The notes beneath the pieces were generated by a model. That model searched no databases. It saw only the letters and a program-made list of their open reading frames with translations, and was not told the origin of the DNA. Source: Pseudomonas protegens CHA0 (GTDB lineage: Bacteria; Pseudomonadota; Gammaproteobacteria; Pseudomonadales; Pseudomonadaceae). From it: 64,000 bases of DNA. Below are positions 38,430-48,199 of this stretch, one piece after another. Position 1 is the first letter of the stretch. The number at the start of each line of letters is the position of its first letter. The stretch lies in NCBI RefSeq assembly GCF_000397205.1, contig NC_021237.1, positions 4,943,501-5,007,500 on the forward strand, in the 5' to 3' direction. A program made the translations under genes and the position numbers.

Positions 38430-39371
38430 TCAAGCCTCGGAAGAAGATTGCTTGTAGTTGTAACCAATCGGGTGCGGCATGTTGCGAGCCTTGGCCAATT
38501 CGATCTGCTTCTGCCGGTCGATGGCACTGCGGCGGGTCTTCTCGCTCAGCTTGTCCCAGCAGTGCGGGCAGCTGATACCAGGCACATAGTGCTCGGATGC
38601 ACGATCCTCGACGCTCACTGGAGTACGGCAGGCATGACATTGATCGTAGTCGCCTTCGCTCAGGTCGTGGCGCACGGTGACCCGGTTATCGAACACGAAG
38701 CAGTCGCCCTGCCATTTGCTCTCTTGCTGCGGTACCTCTTCGAGGTACTTGAGGATCCCGCCCTTGAGGTGGAACACCTCGTCGAAGCCTTCACTGAGCA
38801 TGTAGCTCGAGGCCTTCTCGCAACGGATGCCGCCGGTGCAGAACATCGCCACCTTCTTGTGCTTGCTCGGGTCGAAGTGGGCTTTGATGTAGTCCGGGAA
38901 TTCGCGGAAGCTGGTGGTCTTGGGGTCGATGGCGCCTTCGAAGGTGCCAATGGACACTTCATAGTCGTTGCGGGTATCGATCAGCAGCACTTCCGGATCG
39001 CTGATCAGGGCGTTCCAGTCCTGTGGCTCGACGTAGGTCCCGACCTTCTTGTTGGGATCGACGCCGGGCACGCCCAGGGTAACGATCTCTTTCTTGAGCT
39101 TGACCTTGGTGCGGTAGAACGGCTGCTCGTCGCAGTAGGATTCCTTGTGATCGATATCCACCATGCGCGGGTCGTTCTTCAGCCAGGCCAACAGCCCGTC
39201 GATGCCTTCGCGGCTGCCGGAAACCGTGCCGTTGATGCCTTCTTCGGCAATCAGCAAGGTGCCCTTGATGCCGTTGTCGAGCATTGCCTGCAACAGGGGC
39301 TCACGCAGGTTGACGTAATCTTCGAGGGTGACGAACTTGTACAGTGCCGCCACGACAATAGGTTGTGCCAT
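38430..39371 (-). CDS. trhO: tRNA uridine-34 5-hydroxylase TrhO (rhodanese domain)
   Basis: A 313-residue protein with an N-terminal acylphosphatase-like part, a rhodanese domain (about residues 120-215) with the active-site Cys in [12 protein letters not shown], and a C-terminal Cys-rich tail (CHACR, CPHCW) likely to bind zinc. TrhO (YceA) hydroxylates U34 of several tRNAs on the way to 5-methoxy- or 5-carboxymethoxyuridine. Length and motifs fit throughout. A terminator separates it from bolA upstream, so its promoter must lie in the short region 39372-39415, or there is read-through. Confidence 0.93.
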   Translation of the reverse strand: MAQPIVVAALYKFVTLEDYVNLREPLLQAMLDNGIKGTLLIAEEGINGTVSGSREGIDGLLAWLKNDPRMVDIDHKESYCDEQPFYRTKVKLKKEIVTLGVPGVDPNKKVGTYVEPQDWNALISDPEVLLIDTRNDYEVSIGTFEGAIDPKTTSFREFPDYIKAHFDPSKHKKVAMFCTGGIRCEKASSYMLSEGFDEVFHLKGGILKYLEEVPQQESKWQGDCFVFDNRVTVRHDLSEGDYDQCHACRTPVSVEDRASEHYVPGISCPHCWDKLSEKTRRSAIDRQKQIELAKARNMPHPIGYNYKQSSSEA

Positions 39372-39415
39372 GGGTAATCTCCAGGTGGCTACCCTCGTAA
39401 AGGGTGAACCGGATG

Positions 39416-39448
39416 CAAAAAAAAACGCGCCGGCATAAGCGGCGCGTT
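39416..39448 (-). terminator. Intrinsic terminator after the BolA gene
   Basis: A 9-bp stem AACGCGCCG / CGGCGCGTT with a 7-nt loop, followed on the minus strand by nine T (plus A9 at 39417-39425). It ends the DUF2059-bolA transcript. Confidence 0.88.
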
Positions 39449-39473
39449 GCGGATTCTAACAAAAAAACCGCGG

Positions 39474-39773
39474 TTAATGCTGACTGCCACCGGCACAGGT
39501 CGGCGAAGCCGGAGCCACACCGATCTTCGACCATTCCTCAGGCGTATAAGTGTGCAGCGCCAACGCATGGAACTGGCCCATCAGCTCACCCAGGGTGGCG
39601 TAGACCTTCTGATGGCGCTTGACGCTGTTGAGGCCGGCGAACTGCTCGCTGACCAGTACCGCCTTGAAGTGGGTTTCCAGGCCACGGCTGTGCATGTGGC
39701 TTTCATCCAGCACTTGCAGGTGCTCGGGCTGCAATGCCCCGAGCGCCGCTTCGATACGTTGTTGCATGGTCAT
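39474..39773 (-). CDS. BolA-family protein
   Basis: A 99-residue class II KH-like fold protein. DESHMHSRGLETHFKAVLVS and RHQKVYATLGELM contain the conserved His residues that coordinate a [2Fe-2S] cluster with a monothiol glutaredoxin, and the nucleic-acid-binding surface. The C-terminal extension with a Cys (PTCAGGSQH) is typical of the longer Pseudomonas BolA. BolA proteins act in iron-sulfur trafficking and stress-related control of cell shape. It sits 12 nt after the DUF2059 gene and ends at a strong terminator. Confidence 0.9.
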   Translation of the reverse strand: MTMQQRIEAALGALQPEHLQVLDESHMHSRGLETHFKAVLVSEQFAGLNSVKRHQKVYATLGELMGQFHALALHTYTPEEWSKIGVAPASPTCAGGSQH

Positions 39774-39785
39774 TGCGGGCTCCGC

Positions 39786-40301
39786 TTACTTCTTCTTCGC
39801 CGGGGCAGCCTTGGGCTCGAGCTCGGCGGTCATGTCGGCCAGCAGCTTGTTCACCACCGGTACCGCGCTTTCCAGCTTGGCTTGGGTCATCTGCGCCGAT
39901 TGCTGGGTCAGCTGGGGCATTTTTTCCAGGACTTTCTTGCCCAGTGGCGACTGATAGAAAGCCACCAGTTCCTTGAGCTCCGATTCGCTGAAATTGCTGG
40001 TGTAGAGCTTGACCATGTCCGGCTTCAGCTTGTTCCAGCCAATGGCCTGGTCCAGGGCGGCATTGGCCTTGGCCTGGTAGGTTTCCAGCAGGGCACGCTT
40101 GGATTCCGGGGCTTTGGTCTGCTCGAAGCGCTGGGCGAACATTTGCTGAACTTGCATGTACACCGGGGTACCGAGCTTGTCCGCATGGGCCAGGGTCAGG
40201 AAGGCCTCGGCACTGGCGTTGTGGCTGGCGGTATCGGCAAGAACCTGGCCGCTGGCACACACCAGAACAACCGCGGTACAGATGGCACGAAAACGGGTCA
40301 T
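39786..40301 (-). CDS. DUF2059 domain secreted protein
   Basis: A 171-residue protein with a cleavable signal peptide ([20 protein letters not shown], cleavage near VLADTA), so it is periplasmic. The core with FAQRFEQTK and [20 protein letters not shown], followed by [11 protein letters not shown], is the DUF2059 signature. Its function is not established. The C-terminus is Lys/Ala-rich (KAAPAKKK). The start at 40301 gives the signal peptide directly. An in-frame codon 48 nt upstream does not. It shares a transcript with bolA and is divergent from fumC. Confidence 0.88.
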   Translation of the reverse strand: MTRFRAICTAVVLVCASGQVLADTASHNASAEAFLTLAHADKLGTPVYMQVQQMFAQRFEQTKAPESKRALLETYQAKANAALDQAIGWNKLKPDMVKLYTSNFSESELKELVAFYQSPLGKKVLEKMPQLTQQSAQMTQAKLESAVPVVNKLLADMTAELEPKAAPAKKK

Positions 40302-40494
40302 CGAGTTTCCTTTATCTAGCAGGCGAGGTAGAACCCCAAGGGCGCCCATTCTGCGCCTATTAATCCGCGTCCCTCAACCCCACGCCGACCGGCCCCCGGT
40401 TTTGCTCGGCCATGGCGGGGAAAAACCCCCGGCATGGAACCCGAGCCGCGGATCACGGCCTAAACTGGCCTGTCAGACTAGGAGGATTGCCACG

Positions 40495-41889
<1,395 letters not shown>

Positions 41890-41901
41890 GACCGCAGTCG
41901 C

Positions 41902-41961
41902 CTTCGCTAGCGAGCCAGCTCCTGCCACAACCCGACTGCAGGAGCTGGCTCGCCAGCGAAG
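41902..41961. repeat. REPIN-like inverted repeat between fumC and the DMT transporter
   Basis: Two 23-nt arms, starting CTTCGCTAGCGAGCCAGCTC and its near-perfect inverse at 41939-41961, face each other across 14 nt. This is the doublet form of Pseudomonas REP elements, mobilised by RAYT transposases elsewhere in the genome. Between convergent genes it may double as a bidirectional terminator. Confidence 0.8.
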
Positions 41962-41962
41962 C

Positions 41963-42922
41963 TCAGCCCGCCGCAATCCGCTGCCGCCGCGCTCGCAACC
42001 CCGCCATCAACGACGGACCCAGTGCCGTCAGCGCCGACCCCAGCACCACCAGCAGCGCCCCGCCATAGCCCAGGCCATTGATCTGCTCGGCCTGCACATA
42101 CTCGGGCCAGAGCCAGGCTGCCCAAGCCACCGCGACAAAGGTCACCAGCGGCGTAATGGCCAGGGTCGCGCTGACCCGCGACGCTTCCCAATGGGCCAGA
42201 GCCTCGGCAAAGGCGCCATAGGCAATCAGGGTATTGAGGCAGCACGCCAGCAACAGCCAACCCTGCAACGGGTTCAATTCCAGTGCCTCCAGCGGGTGAG
42301 CCCAAGGGGTGAGCAACAAGGCGCAGAACAGGTAGATCACCATCATTACCTGCAGGGAATTCCACACGCTCAGCAGTTGCTTCTGGCCCAGGGCGTAGAA
42401 GGTCCAGACCGCGGAAGCGGCAAGAATGGTCAGGACCCCCGCGGTGTAGTCGCTCAGGGAAGTCAGCAGTTCGCTCAGGCGCTGATTGAAGAACAGCCCA
42501 AAGCCGATCAGCAGCACCAGAAGCCCCAGGCCCTGGCCGAGGCTGAACCGCTCCTTGAATACGAACAGGCTGGCGATCAATAGCAGGATAGGCCCCATCT
42601 GCACCACCAGTTGCGCGGTGCCCGGGCTCAACAGATTGAGGCCCATGAGGTACAGCACGTAATTGCCTACCAGGCCACAGACCGAGATCGGCACCAGCCA
42701 GATACCCTTGGGCCCCAGCACTCGCCAGCGCGGCAGGCGCCCCACCGCCGCCAGGTAGGCCAGCAGGCAGCCACCGGACACCGTCAGGCGAAACCAGGTC
42801 ACGGTGACCGGGTCCATCACTTGCAGTACCTGCTTGAGCTTGATGGGCAGGATGCCCCACAACAGCGCGGTCAGTGAGGCCAGGAACAGACCATAGACCC
42901 AGCGACCGGACGAGACGTGCAT
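41963..42922 (-). CDS. EamA/DMT-family transporter
   Basis: A 319-residue integral membrane protein with ten hydrophobic helices in two EamA repeats (about residues 10-140 and 155-295). LLWGILPIKLKQV begins the first repeat and GTAQLVVQMGPILL is the characteristic end of it. VSATLAITPLVTFVAV plays the same part in the second. Such transporters usually export amino acids or metabolites, or act as RarD-like proteins. The specificity is unknown. I start at ATG 42922 and not at an upstream non-ATG codon. It converges on fumC. Confidence 0.88.
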   Translation of the reverse strand: MHVSSGRWVYGLFLASLTALLWGILPIKLKQVLQVMDPVTVTWFRLTVSGGCLLAYLAAVGRLPRWRVLGPKGIWLVPISVCGLVGNYVLYLMGLNLLSPGTAQLVVQMGPILLLIASLFVFKERFSLGQGLGLLVLLIGFGLFFNQRLSELLTSLSDYTAGVLTILAASAVWTFYALGQKQLLSVWNSLQVMMVIYLFCALLLTPWAHPLEALELNPLQGWLLLACCLNTLIAYGAFAEALAHWEASRVSATLAITPLVTFVAVAWAAWLWPEYVQAEQINGLGYGGALLVVLGSALTALGPSLMAGLRARRQRIAAG

Positions 42923-43040
42923 GCGAACCCCACAAGGCCTTACGAGCAAGGCTCACATACTAGGCCCGCGCCGGCAGCCGACACAGAGACAGTTGGCGAC
43001 AAAGCGCAAACAGGATTGTGCAGGTCGCAAACCGGCCCCA

Positions 43041-43066
43041 CGGGAGCCGGCTTGCCGACGAAGCGA
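43041..43066. repeat. Single REP-like element
   Basis: GGGAGCCGGCTTGCCGACGA matches the core of the REP arms seen at 51723-51780. No matching second arm is close by. It lies between the thiolase stop and the DMT transporter start. Confidence 0.5.
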
Positions 43067-43069
43067 AAC

Positions 43070-44254
43070 CTAGCGTACAGCCTCGAACAACCCCGTGGCC
43101 CCCATGCCGCCGCCCACGCACATGGTGACGATGCCATAGCGCAGGTTGCGCCGCTGCAGCTCGCGCACCAGATGCCCGACCTGACGCGAACCGGTCATGC
43201 CGAACGGGTGGCCGATGGAGATCGAGCCGCCATTGACGTTGTAACGGGCGTTGTCGATCTCCAGGCGGTCGCGGGCATACAGGCACTGGGAAGCGAACGC
43301 TTCATTGAGCTCCCAAAGATCGATGTCAGCCACGCTCAGGCCCTTGGCCTTGAGCAACTTGGGCACCGAGAACACCGGGCCGATACCCATCTCGTCCGGC
43401 TCGCAGCCGGCCACGGTAAAGCCGCGGAAGAACGCCTTGGGCTTGAGCCCCAGGGCCAGGGCCCGCTCCAGGCTCATCACCAGGGTCATCGAAGCACCGT
43501 CGGACAGCTGCGAGGAATTGCCCGCCGTCACCGAACCGTCGTCGGCAAACACCGGCTTCAACGCCGCTAGGTTTTCCAGGGTGGTGTCGGGGCGGTTGCA
43601 ATCGTCGCGGTCCACCACGCCATCAAGGATCTGCACCTCACCGGTGTTCTTGTCCTCGACCTTGTACTTGACCGTCATCGGCACGATCTCGTCGCTGAAA
43701 AGGCCGGCGGCCTGGGCCTGGGCGGTACGCTGCTGGCTTTGCAGGGAGTAGCGGTCCTGGGCTTCGCGGCTGACACCGTAGCGCCGGGCCACCACTTCGG
43801 CGGTCTGGCCCATGGGGAAGTAGATGCCCGGTACCTGCTCCTTGAGCAGCGGGTTGACCAGGTTTTCGGTGTTGACGCTCTTCATGGTCAGGCTGATGGA
43901 TTCGACGCCACCGGCCACGATGATGTCGCTGCAGCCGGAGGCGATCTGGTTGGCGGCGATGGCGATCGCCTGCAGGCCCGAGGAACAGAAGCGGTTGAGG
44001 GTCATCCCCGCGGTGCCGGTGCCCAGGGCCGAGAGCACCGCGACGTTGCGCCCTATGTTGAAACCCTGGGCCCCTTCATTGGAGCCGGCGCCGACGATGC
44101 AGTCCTCGACACTGGCCGGGTCGATGCCGTTGCGGGCGAGCAGCGCATTGACGCAGTGGGCGGCCATGTCATCCGGACGGGTCTGGTTGAACTTGCCCCG
44201 AAAGGACTTGGCCAGGCCAGTCCGTACGCTGTCGACGATCACCACTTCACGCAT
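43070..44254 (-). CDS. Acetyl-CoA acetyltransferase (thiolase)
   Basis: A 394-residue thiolase. The acylated Cys lies in NRFCSSGLQAIA (about residue 89), with the second half carrying WELNEAFA, GGSISIGHPFGMTG (catalytic His) and MCVGGGMGATG (second Cys), all intact. It condenses or cleaves acyl-CoA chains. The short-chain biosynthetic and the degradative roles cannot be separated from sequence alone. GAGG lies 6 nt before the ATG at 44254. It is transcribed in the same direction as the polyphosphate:AMP phosphotransferase gene, 102 nt away, and is probably independent. No 3-hydroxyacyl-CoA dehydrogenase partner is adjacent. Confidence 0.92.
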   Translation of the reverse strand: MREVVIVDSVRTGLAKSFRGKFNQTRPDDMAAHCVNALLARNGIDPASVEDCIVGAGSNEGAQGFNIGRNVAVLSALGTGTAGMTLNRFCSSGLQAIAIAANQIASGCSDIIVAGGVESISLTMKSVNTENLVNPLLKEQVPGIYFPMGQTAEVVARRYGVSREAQDRYSLQSQQRTAQAQAAGLFSDEIVPMTVKYKVEDKNTGEVQILDGVVDRDDCNRPDTTLENLAALKPVFADDGSVTAGNSSQLSDGASMTLVMSLERALALGLKPKAFFRGFTVAGCEPDEMGIGPVFSVPKLLKAKGLSVADIDLWELNEAFASQCLYARDRLEIDNARYNVNGGSISIGHPFGMTGSRQVGHLVRELQRRNLRYGIVTMCVGGGMGATGLFEAVR

Positions 44255-44356
44255 GACGCACCTCATTATTGTTGGCGGCAGGAAGAGCATCGAGCATAGA
44301 TCCCCCTCCTGTCCCGCCGCGACAATCATTCACTGGGCGTATGCGCGACCATCGAC

Positions 44357-45871
44357 CTACTTCTTGTCTTTCTTGTCGTGCTTGTCCGAGCGCTCGAACG
44401 CGGCTTCCAGGGCGCGGTTGATGGTGCGCAGAACCTTGACCCGGGCCCAGCGCTTGTCGTTGGCCTCCACCAGAGTCCAGGGCGACACCTCGGTGCTGGT
44501 GCGGTCGACCATGTCGCCGACGGCAGCGCGGTAATCGTCCCACTTGTCGCGGTTGCGCCAGTCGTCCTCGGTGATCTTGAAACGCTTGAAGGGAATCTCC
44601 TCCCGGGCCTGGAAGCGCTCCAGCTGGGTGTCCTTGTCGATGGCCAGCCAGAACTTGACGACGATCACCCGGGCATCAGCCAACTGCTCCTCGAAGTCGT
44701 TGATCTCGCTGTAGGCCCGCAACCAGTCGGCGGGGCTGCAGAAGCCCTCGATGCGCTCCACCAGCACCCGGCCGTACCAGGAACGATCGAAGATGGTGAA
44801 CTTGCCCCGGGCCGGGATATGCCGCCAGAAACGCCAGAGATAGGGCTGGGCGCGCTCCTCTTCCGTGGGCGCGGCAATCGGCACGATGCTGTACTGGCGC
44901 GGGTCCAGGGCCGCCGCGACCCGGCGGATGGCCCCGCCCTTGCCCGCCGCGTCGTTGCCTTCGAACACCGCCACCAGGGCGTGCTTGCGCATGCGCTTGT
45001 CCCGCAGCAGGCCGGCCAGGCGCGCCTGTTCGGTAATCAGTTGTTCTTCGTAGTCGTCCTTGTCCAGGTGCTGGGTCATGTCCAGGCTGTCCAGCAGGCT
45101 GAGCTGATCCACCGCCGGAGGCAGCGGCGCCGCGTTGACCTGGGTGGCTCGCAGGGGCTGGCGGTTCAGCGCGCTTTGCAGCCCTTCCAGGAGAATCCGC
45201 CCCACGGTAAGGCTGCGGTAATGCGGATCGACGCCCTCGATCACGTGCCAGGGCGCATAGTCGCGGCTGGTGCGGCGCAGCACGCGCTCGCCGTACTTGA
45301 CGAACTTGTCGTAGGTTTCTGACTGCTGCCAGTCCAGCGGGCTGATGCGCCAGCTGTGCAGCGGGTCGTCCTGCAACGCCTTGAGGCGGGCCTTCATCTG
45401 TTTCTTGGACAGGTGGAACCAGAACTTGAAGATCAGTGCGCCCTCATCGCAGAGCATCTTCTCCAGGCGCTCGGCGCCGTTGATCGCCTGGTCCAGGCGT
45501 GGGTCCTTGATCTCGCCATGGACCCGGCTCTGCAGCATCTGGCTGTACCAGTTGCCGAAGAACACCCCCATGCGCCCCTTGGCCGGAAGCATCCGCCAGT
45601 AGCGCCAGGCCGGGGGCCGCGACAGTTCCTCGTCGGTCTGCTGGTCGAAGGTGCGCACCTCGATCAGCCGCGGGTCCATCCATTCGTTGAGCAGCTTGAC
45701 CGTCTCGCCCTTGCCCGCGCCCTCGATCCCGTTGATCAGCACGATCACCGGAAAGTTCGCCTTCTGGCGCAGTTCGAACTGGGCTTCGAGCAAGGCCTCG
45801 CGCAACGCCGGCACCTCGGCATCGTAGGTTTCTTTGTCGATGGCGTGACCGATTTCAGCGGATTCGAACAT
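44357..45871 (-). CDS. pap: Polyphosphate:AMP phosphotransferase (two-domain PPK2)
   Basis: A 504-residue protein made of two PPK2 domains. Each has a Walker A (GIEGAGKGE near residue 49; GNDAAGKGG near 309). The lid motif is complete only in the second (DRSWYGRVLVER). In the first it reads FGNWYSQM and lacks the Asp. This matches the class II PPK2 layout in which the C-terminal half is catalytic and phosphorylates AMP to ADP with polyphosphate. The tail is Lys/Asp-rich. It is divergent from mnmC across 148 nt that must contain both promoters. Confidence 0.93.
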   Translation of the reverse strand: MFESAEIGHAIDKETYDAEVPALREALLEAQFELRQKANFPVIVLINGIEGAGKGETVKLLNEWMDPRLIEVRTFDQQTDEELSRPPAWRYWRMLPAKGRMGVFFGNWYSQMLQSRVHGEIKDPRLDQAINGAERLEKMLCDEGALIFKFWFHLSKKQMKARLKALQDDPLHSWRISPLDWQQSETYDKFVKYGERVLRRTSRDYAPWHVIEGVDPHYRSLTVGRILLEGLQSALNRQPLRATQVNAAPLPPAVDQLSLLDSLDMTQHLDKDDYEEQLITEQARLAGLLRDKRMRKHALVAVFEGNDAAGKGGAIRRVAAALDPRQYSIVPIAAPTEEERAQPYLWRFWRHIPARGKFTIFDRSWYGRVLVERIEGFCSPADWLRAYSEINDFEEQLADARVIVVKFWLAIDKDTQLERFQAREEIPFKRFKITEDDWRNRDKWDDYRAAVGDMVDRTSTEVSPWTLVEANDKRWARVKVLRTINRALEAAFERSDKHDKKDKK

Positions 45872-46019
45872 GGGTGGCTCCCTTCCAAGAATTTTCCAAG
45901 ACTAGCGGATCGACCTCGGCCAGGGAAAACAAATCCCCGAACCTGCAGCGCCTTGCCATGGATCAAGCGCCGCCGGCGCGATCGGCTAGAATGGCCGCCT
46001 TGCGCAACATGAGCCGAAC

Positions 46020-47996
46020 ATGATCCCTGAACTGCCCCACGCCCAGCTCGACTGGGACGACCAAGGACGCCCGCGCTCGCGGGTCTTCGACGATGTGTAC
46101 TTCTCCAGCGAATCGGGCCTGGATGAAACCCGCCACGTGTTCATCGAACAGAACCGCCTGGGCCAGCGCTTTGCCGCCCTGGCCGATGGCAAACGCTTCG
46201 TTATCGGTGAAACAGGCTTCGGCACCGGGCTGAACTTTCTCTGCGCCTGGCAGTTGTTCCAGCAACAGGCCCCGACCGGTGCCCGGCTGCATTTCGTCAG
46301 TGTGGAAAAGTACCCCTTGAGCCCTGCCGACCTGCAACGGGCCCTGGCCCTGTGGCCGGAACTGGCGAGCCTCTGTGCACCGCTGCTGCAGCAGTACGTG
46401 GCAGTGCATGGCGGCTTCCAGCGCATCGTGCTGGAGGGCGGGCGAGTGACCCTGACCCTGCTGATCGGCGATGCCCTGGAGCAACTGCCGCAACTGGACG
46501 CCCAGGTCGATGCCTGGTTTCTCGACGGTTTCGCACCGGCCAAGAACCCCGACATGTGGACCGCCGAGCTCTTCGCCGAACTGGCGCGCCTGGCCGCCCC
46601 GGGTTCCACTATCAGTACCTTCACCAGCACCGGCTGGGTGCGCCGGCTGCTGAACAGTGCCGGCTTCAAGATGAAACGTACCCCGGGCATCGGCCACAAA
46701 TGGGAGGTACTGCGAGGCGAGTTCCTCGGCTGGCCGGAGGATGCGCCGGCGCCGGCCAGGGCCAGGCCCTGGTTCGCCCGCCCCCCGCGGCAAGAGAAGA
46801 CCGCCCTGGTGATCGGCGGCGGGCTGGCCGGTTGTGCCAGCGCCGCCAGCCTGGCCGCCCGCGGCTGGCAGGTGCAATTGCTGGAGCGTCATGCAGAGCT
46901 GGCCCGGGAGGCCTCGGGCAATCCCCAGGGCGTGCTCTACCTCAAGCTCTCGGCCCACGGCACCGCTCTGTCGCAGATGATCCTCAGCGGCTTCGGCTAT
47001 ACCCGGCGCCAACTGGAGCACCTGCAGCGCGGCCAGGACTGGGATGGCTGCGGCGTGCTGCAACTGGCCTTCAACGCCAAGGAAGCCGAGCGCCAGGCCC
47101 AACTGGCCGCGGCTTTTCCCGCCGACCTGCTGCACTTGCTGGACCAACCCCAAGCCCAGGCCCGGGCCGGTATCGGCCTTGAGCACGGAGGCCTGTTCTA
47201 CCCCGAAGGTGGCTGGGTGCATCCGCCGGCCCTGTGCCAATGGCAGGCCAGCCACCCGCGGATCCAGGTCCTGACACACCGGGAAGTCCTGGAACTGCGC
47301 CGGGTCGATGAGCAATGGCAAGCCTGGGACGGCGACCGGATGCTGGCCAGCGCCGCGGTGGTGATCCTCGCCGGTGCGGCCGAGATCAAGCGCTTCCCGG
47401 CCAGCGCCGACCTCCCCCTCAAGCGCATTCGCGGGCAGATCACCCGCCTGCCCCAGACCGCACAAAGCCAGAGCCTGGCCACGGTGGTCTGCGCCGAAGG
47501 CTACGTCGCCCCCGCGCGCCTGGGGGAACACACCCTGGGCGCCAGTTTCGACTTCAAGAGCCAGGACCTGACCCCCACCAGCGCCGAGCATGCCGGCAAC
47601 CTGGAGATGCTGCGGGAAATCTCCAGCGACCTGCTGCACCGCCTGGGTGCCGAGCAACTGCCCCTGGACAGCCTGCAAGGCCGCGCGGCCTTTCGCTGCA
47701 CCAGCCCGGACTACCTGCCCATCGTCGGCCCCCTGGCGGACCCGCTTGCCTTTGCCGAAACCTACGCCGCCCTGGGCAAGGATGCGCGCCAGGTGCCGGA
47801 CCTGCCCTGCCCCTGGCTCGACGGCCTGTACATCAACAGTGGCCACGGTTCCCGTGGGCTGATCACCGCGCCGCTGTCCGGCGAGCTGCTGGCCGCCTGG
47901 CTGGAAAACGAGCCCCTGCCCCTGCCCAGAAGCGTGGCCGAAGCCTGCCATCCGAACCGTTTTGCCCTGCGTCGCCTGATTCGCGGCAAGGCCTGA
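46020..47996 (+). CDS. mnmC: MnmC, bifunctional tRNA mnm5s2U34 enzyme
   Basis: A 658-residue fusion. The N-terminal MnmD methyltransferase (about 1-235) has GETGFGTGLNFLCAW and DAWFLDGFAPAKNP. The C-terminal FAD-dependent oxidoreductase (about 255-650) starts with VIGGGLAGCASAASLA and includes GNPQGVLYLKLSAHGT. Together they convert cmnm5U34 to mnm5U34 in tRNAs for Lys, Glu, Gln and others. Start ATG 46020 gives MIPELPHAQLDWDDQG. The large antisense open frame across the gene is a codon-bias artefact. A hairpin follows the stop. Confidence 0.96.
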   Translation: MIPELPHAQLDWDDQGRPRSRVFDDVYFSSESGLDETRHVFIEQNRLGQRFAALADGKRFVIGETGFGTGLNFLCAWQLFQQQAPTGARLHFVSVEKYPLSPADLQRALALWPELASLCAPLLQQYVAVHGGFQRIVLEGGRVTLTLLIGDALEQLPQLDAQVDAWFLDGFAPAKNPDMWTAELFAELARLAAPGSTISTFTSTGWVRRLLNSAGFKMKRTPGIGHKWEVLRGEFLGWPEDAPAPARARPWFARPPRQEKTALVIGGGLAGCASAASLAARGWQVQLLERHAELAREASGNPQGVLYLKLSAHGTALSQMILSGFGYTRRQLEHLQRGQDWDGCGVLQLAFNAKEAERQAQLAAAFPADLLHLLDQPQAQARAGIGLEHGGLFYPEGGWVHPPALCQWQASHPRIQVLTHREVLELRRVDEQWQAWDGDRMLASAAVVILAGAAEIKRFPASADLPLKRIRGQITRLPQTAQSQSLATVVCAEGYVAPARLGEHTLGASFDFKSQDLTPTSAEHAGNLEMLREISSDLLHRLGAEQLPLDSLQGRAAFRCTSPDYLPIVGPLADPLAFAETYAALGKDARQVPDLPCPWLDGLYINSGHGSRGLITAPLSGELLAAWLENEPLPLPRSVAEACHPNRFALRRLIRGKA

Positions 47997-48004
47997 AGCA
48001 GAGC

Positions 48005-48030
48005 GGCGGCGCTGATTTTCCAGCGCCGCC
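48005..48030 (+). terminator. Hairpin after mnmC
   Basis: A perfect 10-bp stem GGCGGCGCTG / CAGCGCCGCC with loop ATTTTC, 8 nt after the mnmC stop. There is no U tract, so it is only a possible terminator. The 170 nt that follow, up to the asnB-like gene, should hold the promoter of the osmolyte operon. I could not pick a convincing box. Confidence 0.55.
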
Positions 48031-48199
48031 AATGGCCGCTGGCCAGCACCAAGCGCTACATCCAACCGTCTGCCTCCACTCAACTGCTTATAACCGATCG
48101 ATCTAAAACTCCCGAGTTACGCACAGGTCAGTTTCCAGGTAGCCGCCCTTTTGACGGCGGCAGATTGACTCTCCCCAACGGAAAAACCGGTAAGGACTT

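Noticed and set aside
45963..48083. 706-codon open frame antisense to mnmC
   Set aside because: Gly/Gln/Ala-rich translation without domains; mnmC is complete on the plus strand.
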